64,000 bases of DNA. Origin: an uncultured Akkermansia sp. GTDB taxonomy: Bacteria; Verrucomicrobiota; Verrucomicrobiia; Verrucomicrobiales; Akkermansiaceae. The stretch covers positions 1 through 64,000 of the forward strand of contig CANQBZ010000002.1 in the NCBI GenBank assembly GCA_947589295.1, in the 5' to 3' direction. Positions 16,126 to 23,428 of this stretch are shown piece after piece; position 1 is the stretch's first letter, and every line of letters starts with the position of its first letter. Under the pieces are notes generated by a model. The model was given only the letters and a program-made list of their open reading frames with translations, was not told where the DNA came from and ran no database searches. Both the position numbers and the translations under genes were made by a program.

Positions 16126-17511
16126 TTAAGCATGGATGGGCACACCATCCGCTGCCAGTGTTGCCTCGTGGATAGCCTCGCCGAGCGTTGGGTGCGCAAA
16201 AATCATGGCATGGAGGTCAGCATCAGTCAACTCCGATGAAATTCCAAGTTGGGGAGTGGCAATGAGCTCTGTGGCGCCCTCGCCCACGATATGGGCTCCC
16301 AAAAGCTCGCCATGCTCAGCGCCGAAGAGCAACTTGACAAAGCCGTCCGTTGAACCGGCGGCAACAGCGCGGCCAATGGCCTGGAAGGGGAACTTGCCGA
16401 CCTTGTAGGCGATGCCGGACTGGCGGAGTTCGCGTTCACGCAGACCAACGCTGGCAACCTGCGGGTGGCAATACATGCAACCGGGGACGAGAGCAGGCTT
16501 CTTGGGGACGGCACCGGACAGGAACATGCCCTCCACAGCCTGAACGGCCTCGTAGCTGGCAGCGTGGGCCAGCATTACGCCACCGATGCAATCCCCGGCG
16601 GCATACACGCCCGCCAGATTAGTCTCGTAGCGCTCGTTCACCTGGACAAAACCGCGTTCGGTAAGCTGCAGCCCCGTCGCCTCGGGCACGACAGGCACTA
16701 CGCCGACGGCAACCAGGCACACCTCGGCCTGCACGTGAGTATCCGGCTTGCCCGGGCGAGTGATATGCGCTTCCACCCCACCCTCCGTTGTGACAACGCT
16801 TTCAACTTTCGCCCCCACCAAGCAAGTCATGCCGCTTTTCTTGAACGCGCGCTCCATGGCCTTGCTGACATCGTCATCTTCGTTAGGCAGCAAGTTGGAC
16901 AGGGCCTCCACCAGCGTCACTTTGCAACCCAAGCAGCTGTACAGATAGGAAAATTCGGAACCAATGGCGCCCGATCCAATCACCAACATGCTGGCAGGCA
17001 CGCTCGGCAAAGTCAAAGCCTGCTTGCTGCCGATGATCCTCTTGCCATCCATGGGGAATGCGGGTATTTCCCGTGTGCGTGCGCCGGTAGCTATCAATAT
17101 TTTGGGCGCCCGGAGCTCTGAGACCGTCCCATCCGGGGCAGTGAGTTCCACCACGCCGGGGGCAAGGATACGGGCGGTGCCCTGCAGACGCTCTATGCCA
17201 TGCTTTTTGAAAAGAAACTCAATACCACCGCACAGACGATCGCTGACGGTCCGAGATCGCGCAACCATAGCTTCCCAATTTGCGGTCACTCCCTGTGCTT
17301 CCACGCCGTACGTCCCCGCTGCCTTCGCCATTTTACGGTACAACTCAGCGCTCTCAAGCAACGCCTTGGTGGGAATGCAGCCCCAATTCAGGCACGTGCC
17401 GCCCACGCGCTCCTTCTCTATGCAGATCACCTGCTTTCCGAGCTGCGCCGCGCGAATGGCAGCCACGTAACCGGCCGAGCCTCCGCCGATGATGATTAAG
17501 TCTGTTGCCAT
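16126..17511 (-). CDS. lpdA: Dihydrolipoyl dehydrogenase
   Basis: E3 flavoprotein that reoxidises dihydrolipoamide in 2-oxoacid dehydrogenase or glycine-cleavage complexes, passing electrons to NAD. 461 aa: FAD-binding GGGSAGYVAAIRAAQLG, redox-active disulfide GGTCLNWGCIPTKAL, NAD-binding GSGAIGSEFSYLYSCLG, second FAD motif VYAAGDCIGG and the C-terminal catalytic HPTLGEAIHEA. Length and motifs are normal. No E1, E2 or gcv genes lie in the window, so the complex it serves cannot be told. It has a near-perfect promoter ending 6 nt before the ATG and is followed by the GYF-domain gene. Confidence 0.95.
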   Translation of the reverse strand: MATDLIIIGGGSAGYVAAIRAAQLGKQVICIEKERVGGTCLNWGCIPTKALLESAELYRKMAKAAGTYGVEAQGVTANWEAMVARSRTVSDRLCGGIEFLFKKHGIERLQGTARILAPGVVELTAPDGTVSELRAPKILIATGARTREIPAFPMDGKRIIGSKQALTLPSVPASMLVIGSGAIGSEFSYLYSCLGCKVTLVEALSNLLPNEDDDVSKAMERAFKKSGMTCLVGAKVESVVTTEGGVEAHITRPGKPDTHVQAEVCLVAVGVVPVVPEATGLQLTERGFVQVNERYETNLAGVYAAGDCIGGVMLAHAASYEAVQAVEGMFLSGAVPKKPALVPGCMYCHPQVASVGLRERELRQSGIAYKVGKFPFQAIGRAVAAGSTDGFVKLLFGAEHGELLGAHIVGEGATELIATPQLGISSELTDADLHAMIFAHPTLGEAIHEATLAADGVPIHA

Positions 17512-17517
17512 GGGTCA

Positions 17518-17546
17518 AGCATAGCCTGCTGGCAGGGGCTTGTCAA
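17518..17546 (-). promoter_or_regulatory. Promoter of lpdA
   Basis: Minus strand: TTGACA, 17 nt, TATGCT, then 6 nt (tgaccc) to ATG 17511. A leaderless transcript is predicted. Confidence 0.75.
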
Positions 17547-17555
17547 GTACGCTGA

Positions 17556-17620
17556 CATTTACGATTGATGATTGATGATTTGCAATTTATTGATCATGTG
17601 CGTATTAAGCATGTTTTTGA
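17556..17620. repeat. AT-rich intergenic repeat-like segment
   Basis: Contains TTTACGATTGATGATTGATGA followed by TTGCAATTTATTGATCATGTGCG. The TTTACGATTGA core also occurs at about 50199, 52610 and 55729, and CATGTGCG-type ends recur near 25735. It looks like a decayed member of a dispersed intergenic family. It also contains three short tandem GATTGATGATT-type units. Confidence 0.5.
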
Positions 17621-17657
17621 ATAGAGGGCGTATTACGCAGGGCTGATCGATGTATCA

Positions 17658-19013
17658 TCAGACTGCGCCGTACAGAGTGAACCCTGTGCATTCGCGAATC
17701 GTGACGGGCAGCAGTTCGCCAACCTTGGCAATGCCTTGTTCGATAATGACGGGCTTATTCTGCGATGTGCGCCCCTGCAAACGGTTGGGGTTCGTTTTGC
17801 TGGGGCCGTCCACAAGGATCACTTGCTGTGTGCCCACAAGCGCCCTGTTACGCGCAATGGCAATGCGGTTCACAGTGTCGAGCAGGTCATGATTGCGCGC
17901 TTCCTTCTCGCGCAAGCAAACTTGATCCGGCATATCTGCCGCCGGCGTGCCGCGCCGGGGCGAGTATTGGAAAATAAAAGCATTGTCAAACTTAATTTGC
18001 TCCACTGCCGCCTTGGTGAGTAGATAGTCCTCCTGTGTTTCCCCGGGGAAACCCACGATAATGTCCGTGGTGATGGCGAGGTCCGGGCGGGCGACGCGCA
18101 TGGCCTCGCAAAGCTCGACATACTTCTGCTGCTTGTAAGGGCGGCGCATGAGCTGCAGAATGCGGTCGCTGCCGCTCTGCATGGGGAAGTGGATATGACT
18201 GCAAAGCTTGGGCAGGTAAGAGAAAGCACGCACCAAATCCTCGCGAAAACCAATGGGGTGCGGGGAGGTGAAGCGAAGGCGCTCCAGACCGTCTACCTCA
18301 TGCACCATCTCCAGCAGACGCACAAAACCACTGCGACCGTCTATCACGGGTTCCTCACGACCATAACGATTCACAATTTGCCCGAGCAAGGTAATCTCTT
18401 TCACTCCGCTGTCAACCAGGCGTCGCACTTCATCCAAAATATCCGCCGCCGGACGACTGCGCTCCGCTCCGCGCGTGTAGGGAACAATGCAGTACGAGCA
18501 GCGCATCTCGCACCCCTGCATAATGGACACAAAGGCGGAGCAAGACGTGCGCGCAGGCAGATGATCACGAATACGGTTGTGAGCATCCGGCAGGTCCTCC
18601 ACCTCGCAAAGTTGAGCCCCCTTTCTCAACGGCGAATGAACAGCGGAAGCCAGGCGCTGCTTGAGGAGGGAGTCGCAGAGCGGGAAAACGCGATGGTAGC
18701 AATGAGTACCGGTCACCACGTCCAAACGCGGTACGGTCTCAAATAGTTCACGTGCCTTGCTCTGCACCATGCAGCCCATAAAACCGAACACCACCCAGGG
18801 ACGATCCACCGACTGCGAACAAAGCATGCCCATCTTTCCCAAGGCTTTCAGTTCCGCTTTTTCGCGGACTGAGCAGGTGTTGATCAGCACCACATCCGCC
18901 TCCAATTCGGAATTGGCGAAGCTGTACCCGCCCGCCAGAAACATAGCGGCCACCTGCTCCGAGTCACGCTCGTTCATCTGGCAACCGTAAGTCTTGATGT
19001 AAACGGAGGACAT
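17658..19013 (-). CDS. miaB: tRNA-2-methylthio-N6-dimethylallyladenosine synthase
   Basis: Radical-SAM methylthiotransferase that adds the methylthio group to i6A37 in tRNAs reading UNN codons. From ATG 19013 the protein is 451 aa. It has the N-terminal MTTase domain with three cluster cysteines (TYGCQMNERDSE, INTCSVREKA, GFMGCMVQ), the radical-SAM CxxxCxxC (GCEMRCSYCIVPYTRG), the LGQIVNRYG segment and a C-terminal TRAM domain (VGTQQVILVDGPSKTN to GFTLYG). The longer ORF-track start would run 53 codons through the end of queC. It follows queC by 7 bp and is the last gene of the cysS-queF-queC-miaB operon. Confidence 0.95.
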   Translation of the reverse strand: MSSVYIKTYGCQMNERDSEQVAAMFLAGGYSFANSELEADVVLINTCSVREKAELKALGKMGMLCSQSVDRPWVVFGFMGCMVQSKARELFETVPRLDVVTGTHCYHRVFPLCDSLLKQRLASAVHSPLRKGAQLCEVEDLPDAHNRIRDHLPARTSCSAFVSIMQGCEMRCSYCIVPYTRGAERSRPAADILDEVRRLVDSGVKEITLLGQIVNRYGREEPVIDGRSGFVRLLEMVHEVDGLERLRFTSPHPIGFREDLVRAFSYLPKLCSHIHFPMQSGSDRILQLMRRPYKQQKYVELCEAMRVARPDLAITTDIIVGFPGETQEDYLLTKAAVEQIKFDNAFIFQYSPRRGTPAADMPDQVCLREKEARNHDLLDTVNRIAIARNRALVGTQQVILVDGPSKTNPNRLQGRTSQNKPVIIEQGIAKVGELLPVTIRECTGFTLYGAV

Positions 19014-19020
19014 GGGCTGG

Positions 19021-19680
19021 TTATTCTTTTTCGTAGGCGGTAGGGTCTGCCACGTCGGCGGCGGCGAAAGCCGCTCGACGTTCCCGGCATGTACCACAGC
19101 GACCACAGTGTTTCTCACCCCCGCAATAGCAGGAATAGGTCTGTGAAAAGTCAACTCCCAGTTCCGCCCCAAGCTTCACAATCTGCACCTTGCTCATGCC
19201 AATGAAGGGACGTAGCAACTGAATCTTCGCATAGCTCCCCTGCTCCATGGCCTGCTCCATGGCCTGCATGAAGGGCTCCCGGCAATCGGGGTAAAGGGCG
19301 TGGTCCCCCGCATGGGCAGCTATCACCACGCCCTGCGCCCCACAGCTCTCCGCCACACCGGCCGCAATGGAAAGGAATATACCATTGCGAAATGGCACCA
19401 CCGTGGCCCGCATATTTTCCTCCTCGTAATCACCACTAGGTATTGCCGCAGCGCCGCTCAGCAGCGCGCTGGACAAATGAGCCGCGAGAGACGAAAGATC
19501 GATCACACGGTGAGGTATCCCCAACACACGCGCTTGGTATTCCGCACAGGCTAACTCACATTCTTCGTGGTTACTGCCGTAGCGAAAGGAAAGCGCAGCC
19601 AACGGCTCGTGCTCACGGCAGGCCCAATGCAAAGCCGTGACTGAATCCACACCACCGGAGAGGAGAACGAGGCATTTCAT
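19021..19680 (-). CDS. queC: 7-cyano-7-deazaguanine synthase
   Basis: ATP-dependent conversion of 7-carboxy-7-deazaguanine to preQ0 in the queuosine pathway. 219 aa from ATG 19680. The N-terminal PP-loop motif LLSGGVDSVTALHWA and the C-terminal zinc-binding cysteines (SCYCGGEKHCGRCGTC) are intact, as are VPFRNGIFLSIA and IGMSKVQIVKLG. The ORF track's 45 extra N-terminal residues overlap queF and are dismissed. queF lies 16 bp upstream, giving two consecutive steps of the pathway. A tandem repeat of AMEQ (QAMEQAMEQGS) near residue 145 is a small oddity. queD and queE are not in the window. Confidence 0.96.
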   Translation of the reverse strand: MKCLVLLSGGVDSVTALHWACREHEPLAALSFRYGSNHEECELACAEYQARVLGIPHRVIDLSSLAAHLSSALLSGAAAIPSGDYEEENMRATVVPFRNGIFLSIAAGVAESCGAQGVVIAAHAGDHALYPDCREPFMQAMEQAMEQGSYAKIQLLRPFIGMSKVQIVKLGAELGVDFSQTYSCYCGGEKHCGRCGTCRERRAAFAAADVADPTAYEKE

Positions 19681-19696
19681 AGGGCGGTCCAGAATG

Positions 19697-20113
19697 TCAT
19701 GCAGGTCGATTTTCCGGGCAATGTTCGGCCGTGGTAGTAAGACGAATACCGCCGCGCGGCGAAAAGCGCCCCACCACGCGCATCCAACGCGGCTGCACTG
19801 CCGCCACCAAATCATCCAGGATGCGGTTCACCACTTGTTCATTGAAAGCGGGATAGTTTCGGAAAGAAACGAGGTAGTATTTCAGACTTTTCGTCTCCAC
19901 CACACGCTCTGCCGGTACGTAGGAGATGCTCAGCGCGCAACTGTCCGGCTGGCCTGTCACCGGGCACAGGGAAGAAAACTCTTCCGTTTCCAGGGTCACC
20001 ACGTACGCCCGTTGAGGGCTGCGGTTCGGGAAGGTCTCAAGCCTTGCCTCATCCGGCGAGTGAAAAAACTCGCTGTGCTTGCCCAGCAGGGAGAGTTTTT
20101 GTTCTTGGCTCAT
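19697..20113 (-). CDS. queF: NADPH-dependent 7-cyano-7-deazaguanine reductase
   Basis: Reduces preQ0 to preQ1, the base inserted by Tgt into tRNA wobble position 34. 138 aa, the short single-domain (type I, tunnelling-fold) form. The catalytic Cys is in SSLCPVTGQPD, and the QueF motif is ETKSLKYYLVSFRN, followed by NEQVVNRILDDL and the ending VVGRFSPRGGI. Lies between cysS and queC in the same orientation with 6- and 16-bp gaps. A preQ1 riboswitch is not present, since there is no leader. Confidence 0.96.
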   Translation of the reverse strand: MSQEQKLSLLGKHSEFFHSPDEARLETFPNRSPQRAYVVTLETEEFSSLCPVTGQPDSCALSISYVPAERVVETKSLKYYLVSFRNYPAFNEQVVNRILDDLVAAVQPRWMRVVGRFSPRGGIRLTTTAEHCPENRPA

Positions 20114-20119
20114 AACGGT

Positions 20120-21541
20120 TCAGAGTTTGATGAGTTGGTATGAATCACGGCCATCCTTCATGCCCCAACCGAGCTCCGCCAGACGTGCCCTCAAGGCATC
20201 CGAGTGCGCCCAATCCTTGGCCAAACGCGCCTGCCAACGCTCTTGGGCGATCGCTTGCACCTCTGTCGGCGCCTCAGGCTGCCCCTCCTCTGCCGGCGGC
20301 AAAATCAACCCCAATGCCTCCATGATAAAGCGAAGGGCCAGACGAGCCTCATGAGCCTCTGCCCGGCTCAACTCAGAAGCGTTCAGGGCATGCAAGGCAC
20401 TGAAGGTATGTCCCAGCGCTTCCGGCGTATTCAGATCGTCCAAAAGACTTTGCCACGCAGGGGCAAAAGCGCCCAAACCCGGCGGATTTTTCACCAGCTC
20501 GCGGTAGGTGGGAGCCGTCTTATCCCCAGCTTTCTCCGCCAAGGCAGCATCAGCACGACTCAACTTGCGCAGCGCGGAAGCCGCATCTTTCATGCCCGAC
20601 AAGGTGAAGTTGAGCGGGCGGCGGTAATATGCGCCGGCCAACACGTAGCGCAGAGCTGATGGCTGGTGCCCCAGTCTCGCCAAATCATCCAGCGTGTACA
20701 TGTTGCCTAGGCTTTTGCTCATCTTGGCGCCATCCACCAACAAATGAGTCACGTGGAACCAATGCCGAGCAAAGTCGCCGCCGCACGCACAACGGCTCTG
20801 AGCTATCTCATTTTCATGATGCGGGAAAACGAGGTCCACACCGCCCGAATGCAGGTCAAAGGTATCGCCCAGGTACTTATGGCTCATGGCCGAGCACTCC
20901 AAATGCCAACCGGGACGGCCTTCTCCCCAAGGTGAAGGCCAATAATTCTCGCCATCCTCCGGGCGACGCGCCTTCCAAAGGACAAAGTCAGCCACACTGT
21001 CCTTCGTGTACTCATCCGTATCTGCACGAGTTTGCGCCGTCTTGCCCAAATCCAGCGATTGAGCATCCAAATGCGCCAATTTACCGTATTCGGGGTACGA
21101 GGAAATCCGAAAATAGACCGATCCATCCTCACTGCAATAGGCGTGACCAGAGTCGATAAGCCTCTGCACAATCTCTATCTGTTCCGCTACGTGCCCCACG
21201 GCGCTCGGCTCCACATGCGGCGGCAGACAATTAAGCTCCTCGCAATCATCGTGGAACTTCTGCGTCCACTTTGCAGTGTACTCCGCCAGCGGCACGCCCT
21301 GCGCCTGTGAATTGCGTATTGTCTTGTCATCCACGTCCGTAATGTTGCGCACGTGTTTGGTGCGCAAACCGGAAAGCTCCGCCACGCGTCGGAAGACATC
21401 CTGCGCAACAAAGGTGCGGAAATTGCCGATGTGCGCCGCAGCATACACCGTGGGACCGCAACAGTAGAAACGCAGTGTTTTGCCATCCTGAGCCTGTACC
21501 TCGCGAAGCTTCCTCGTGTATGTGTCAAATAACCGAAACAT
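20120..21541 (-). CDS. cysS: Cysteine--tRNA ligase
   Basis: Class I aminoacyl-tRNA synthetase charging tRNA-Cys. 473 aa from ATG 21541, with the HIGH-type motif [10 protein letters not shown] at residues 35-44, zinc-ligand candidates C28 (FYCCGPTVY), [10 protein letters not shown] and [11 protein letters not shown], and KMSKS in [11 protein letters not shown]. The C-terminal helical DALR-like domain is standard. ATG 21550 (MRAMFRL) is an alternative but sits against the -10 box. First gene of the operon cysS-queF-queC-miaB, which groups tRNA charging with tRNA anticodon-loop modification. Its promoter lies back-to-back with that of thi4. Confidence 0.97.
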   Translation of the reverse strand: MFRLFDTYTRKLREVQAQDGKTLRFYCCGPTVYAAAHIGNFRTFVAQDVFRRVAELSGLRTKHVRNITDVDDKTIRNSQAQGVPLAEYTAKWTQKFHDDCEELNCLPPHVEPSAVGHVAEQIEIVQRLIDSGHAYCSEDGSVYFRISSYPEYGKLAHLDAQSLDLGKTAQTRADTDEYTKDSVADFVLWKARRPEDGENYWPSPWGEGRPGWHLECSAMSHKYLGDTFDLHSGGVDLVFPHHENEIAQSRCACGGDFARHWFHVTHLLVDGAKMSKSLGNMYTLDDLARLGHQPSALRYVLAGAYYRRPLNFTLSGMKDAASALRKLSRADAALAEKAGDKTAPTYRELVKNPPGLGAFAPAWQSLLDDLNTPEALGHTFSALHALNASELSRAEAHEARLALRFIMEALGLILPPAEEGQPEAPTEVQAIAQERWQARLAKDWAHSDALRARLAELGWGMKDGRDSYQLIKL

Positions 21542-21551
21542 GGCGCGCATT

Positions 21552-21611
21552 ATTATGAGCGATGCGCCTTGCCCTGTCAAGCTTGACATTCTCTGTGGGA
21601 AAAGCTACCAT
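21552..21611. promoter_or_regulatory. Divergent cysS/thi4 promoters with palindromic -35 pair
   Basis: Two -35 boxes form one perfect 14-bp palindrome, TGTCAAGCTTGACA (21575-21588). Leftward: -35 21575-21580, 17 nt, CATAAT (21552-21557 read on minus), 10 nt before cysS ATG. Rightward: -35 21583-21588, 17 nt, TACCAT (21606-21611), 6 nt before thi4 ATG. Both RNA polymerases could hardly bind at once, so the promoters probably compete. Confidence 0.7.
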
Positions 21612-21617
21612 GAGGAC

Positions 21618-22397
21618 ATGGAAACACTCATCACCCGCGGCATTGTCAACTCGTACTTTGAAAAAATTAACCGCAGCTTGCAGCTGGACGCCGCCATCGT
21701 GGGTGGTGGTCCGTCCGGCATCGTGGCAGCTTATTACTTGGCCAGAGCCGGTCACAAAGTGGCGTTGCTGGATCGCAAATTGGCCCCAGGAGGCGGTATG
21801 TGGGGCGGAGCAATGATGTTTAACGAGATTGTGGTACAGAAAGAGGCCCTGCCCATTTTACAAGACCTGCAGCTGCAATACTGCGAACACGAGCAAGGCA
21901 CGTACTTGCTGGACTCCGTTCACGCTACGTCCGGCTTGCTCTACCGCGCCACTGAAGCCGGGGCGCTCATCTTCAACTGCTACTCCGTAGAGGATGTGGT
22001 GTACAAGCAAGACCGCGTGGCTGGGGTGGTGGTGAACTGGACTCCCGTGCTGCTGCAGCACATGCATGTGGATCCCCTCACCTTTGCTGCTAAAACAGTG
22101 CTGGACGCCACCGGGCACGATTGCGAAATTGCCCGCACCGTCGCGCGTAAAAATGGCGTTTCGCTGTGCACGCAAACAGGCGGCGTCATCGGCGAGATGA
22201 GCATGGATGCCATCGAAGGGGAGCGCTCCACGATCGAAAATACCAAGCAAATTTATCCTGGTCTCTTTGTGTCCGGTATGGCAGCTAACGGCGTAAGCGG
22301 CAGTTTCCGTATGGGACCGATTTTTGGAGGCATGTTGATGAGTGGCAAGAAAGCAGCTGAGCTCATGGATGCCTCTATCCGCGCCCAGCAGGGCTGA
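21618..22397 (+). CDS. thi4: Thiazole synthase, THI4 family (sulfide-dependent type)
   Basis: Makes the thiamin thiazole precursor from NAD, glycine and sulfur. 259 aa from ATG 21618, chosen because a strong promoter ends 6 nt upstream and the protein then starts at the family's usual helix (ITRGIVNSYFEKI). Visible: NAD/FAD-type dinucleotide fold AAIVGGGPSGIVAAYYLA, GGGMWGGAMMFNEIVVQ, ATGHDCEIA, and C-terminal GMAANGVSGSFRMGPIFGGM. At the site where yeast THI4 has the suicide sulfur-donor Cys (SCMDP) this protein has His150 (MHVDPL), the variant of archaeal and anaerobic bacterial THI4s that use free sulfide catalytically. That fits an anaerobic, sulfide-rich niche. Monocistronic; no TPP riboswitch fits in the 6-nt gap. 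Confidence 0.93.
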   Translation: METLITRGIVNSYFEKINRSLQLDAAIVGGGPSGIVAAYYLARAGHKVALLDRKLAPGGGMWGGAMMFNEIVVQKEALPILQDLQLQYCEHEQGTYLLDSVHATSGLLYRATEAGALIFNCYSVEDVVYKQDRVAGVVVNWTPVLLQHMHVDPLTFAAKTVLDATGHDCEIARTVARKNGVSLCTQTGGVIGEMSMDAIEGERSTIENTKQIYPGLFVSGMAANGVSGSFRMGPIFGGMLMSGKKAAELMDASIRAQQG

Positions 22398-22409
22398 CAG
22401 ATATACTGG

Positions 22410-23375
22410 TCACAAATTTCGGAAATCGGCTATCCACTCGCCTGCATTCTGGTAGCGCTCCTCAATGAGGGGACGCGTAGCCTTGTCAATACTCTTCAGC
22501 AGTCGCTCATCGTAGATAGAGCGTAGGCGTTCATTGGAGACAAGCGGATCAGCCATATCGTACAGCTCACGCTGGCGGCCATCCGGTAGGCACGTGGCCG
22601 TCAAGATGTAATACAAGGTTGCACCGAATGCGTACAGGTCCGTCCAAGCTCCCATGTTGCCTCCTTCTTTCCCCTGCTCAGGTGGGCTAAAGCCCAAGGA
22701 CTCAACCACACCCGGATCAGAGTCGCCATACTCCTCTCGGGCAGCTCCAAAGTCGATGAGCGTGGGCAGACCCCTCTTATTGATGAGTATATTGTCCGGT
22801 TTTATATCACGGTGCAACACTTCCCGCTTGTGCAGGTAATCCAAAGCATCCAGCACTCGCACCATGGTGCCCACCAAGGCATCTTGCGGTATATCGCGAT
22901 TGTGGTTACGGTAATCATTGGCCACATCCGCCAACGATTTCCCCTCAATAAACTCTGTCACGTAGTATGCTGTTCGGTGCGCATTGAAGAAAGAATATAC
23001 CTTAGCGATATTAGGATGGTGCAGCGAAGCAAGCAAGCGCGCCTCGCGCAAAAAATTGTTGTGCGCCCAGTCAAACGTCTCCTGACCCTCCGGGGCTATG
23101 AGTACCACGTCTAACGTACCGGATTGCCGATGACACAGCGTGTCCGGAAAATTCTCCTTGAGCACCACTCGCCGACCAAGCGCTTTCTCCTCTGCCAGGT
23201 ATGTTACCCCAAACCCACCAGCACCCAACGTGCGCAAAACGCGGTACCCATGCAGAACATGCCCATCCGGTAATTCCTTCGGTGCCACATCGCACTCCGC
23301 GTCTGCCCCCTCAGCAGAGGGGGTGTAGTGCACATCGTCAAGGATACTGCTCAGAAAGTTATCTGTAGGAGTCAT
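22410..23375 (-). CDS. Serine/threonine protein kinase, soluble
   Basis: 321-aa Hanks-type kinase. After a 40-residue acidic N-terminus the kinase domain has glycine loop LGAGGFGVTYLAE (about 49-61), the ATP lysine in VVLKENFP (K73), catalytic loop HRDIKPDNILIN (H188-D190), DFGAARE (D208) and the SPPEQ activation-segment end. All catalytic residues are present, so it should be active. Unlike many bacterial kinases it has no membrane segment or sensor domain and ends soon after subdomain XI (YQNAGEWIADF). No phosphatase or FHA gene lies nearby, so partners are unknown. It is convergent with thi4, 12 bp apart. Confidence 0.92.
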   Translation of the reverse strand: MTPTDNFLSSILDDVHYTPSAEGADAECDVAPKELPDGHVLHGYRVLRTLGAGGFGVTYLAEEKALGRRVVLKENFPDTLCHRQSGTLDVVLIAPEGQETFDWAHNNFLREARLLASLHHPNIAKVYSFFNAHRTAYYVTEFIEGKSLADVANDYRNHNRDIPQDALVGTMVRVLDALDYLHKREVLHRDIKPDNILINKRGLPTLIDFGAAREEYGDSDPGVVESLGFSPPEQGKEGGNMGAWTDLYAFGATLYYILTATCLPDGRQRELYDMADPLVSNERLRSIYDERLLKSIDKATRPLIEERYQNAGEWIADFRNL

Positions 23376-23428
23376 GGAATATGTCTATAACTGGGAGTTT
23401 ATGTTTGAGAGGAAATTGAAGGGAGGAG

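Noticed and set aside
21589-21617. TPP riboswitch ahead of thi4
   Set aside because: The gap between -10 box and ATG is 6 nt, so no leader RNA can exist from this promoter.
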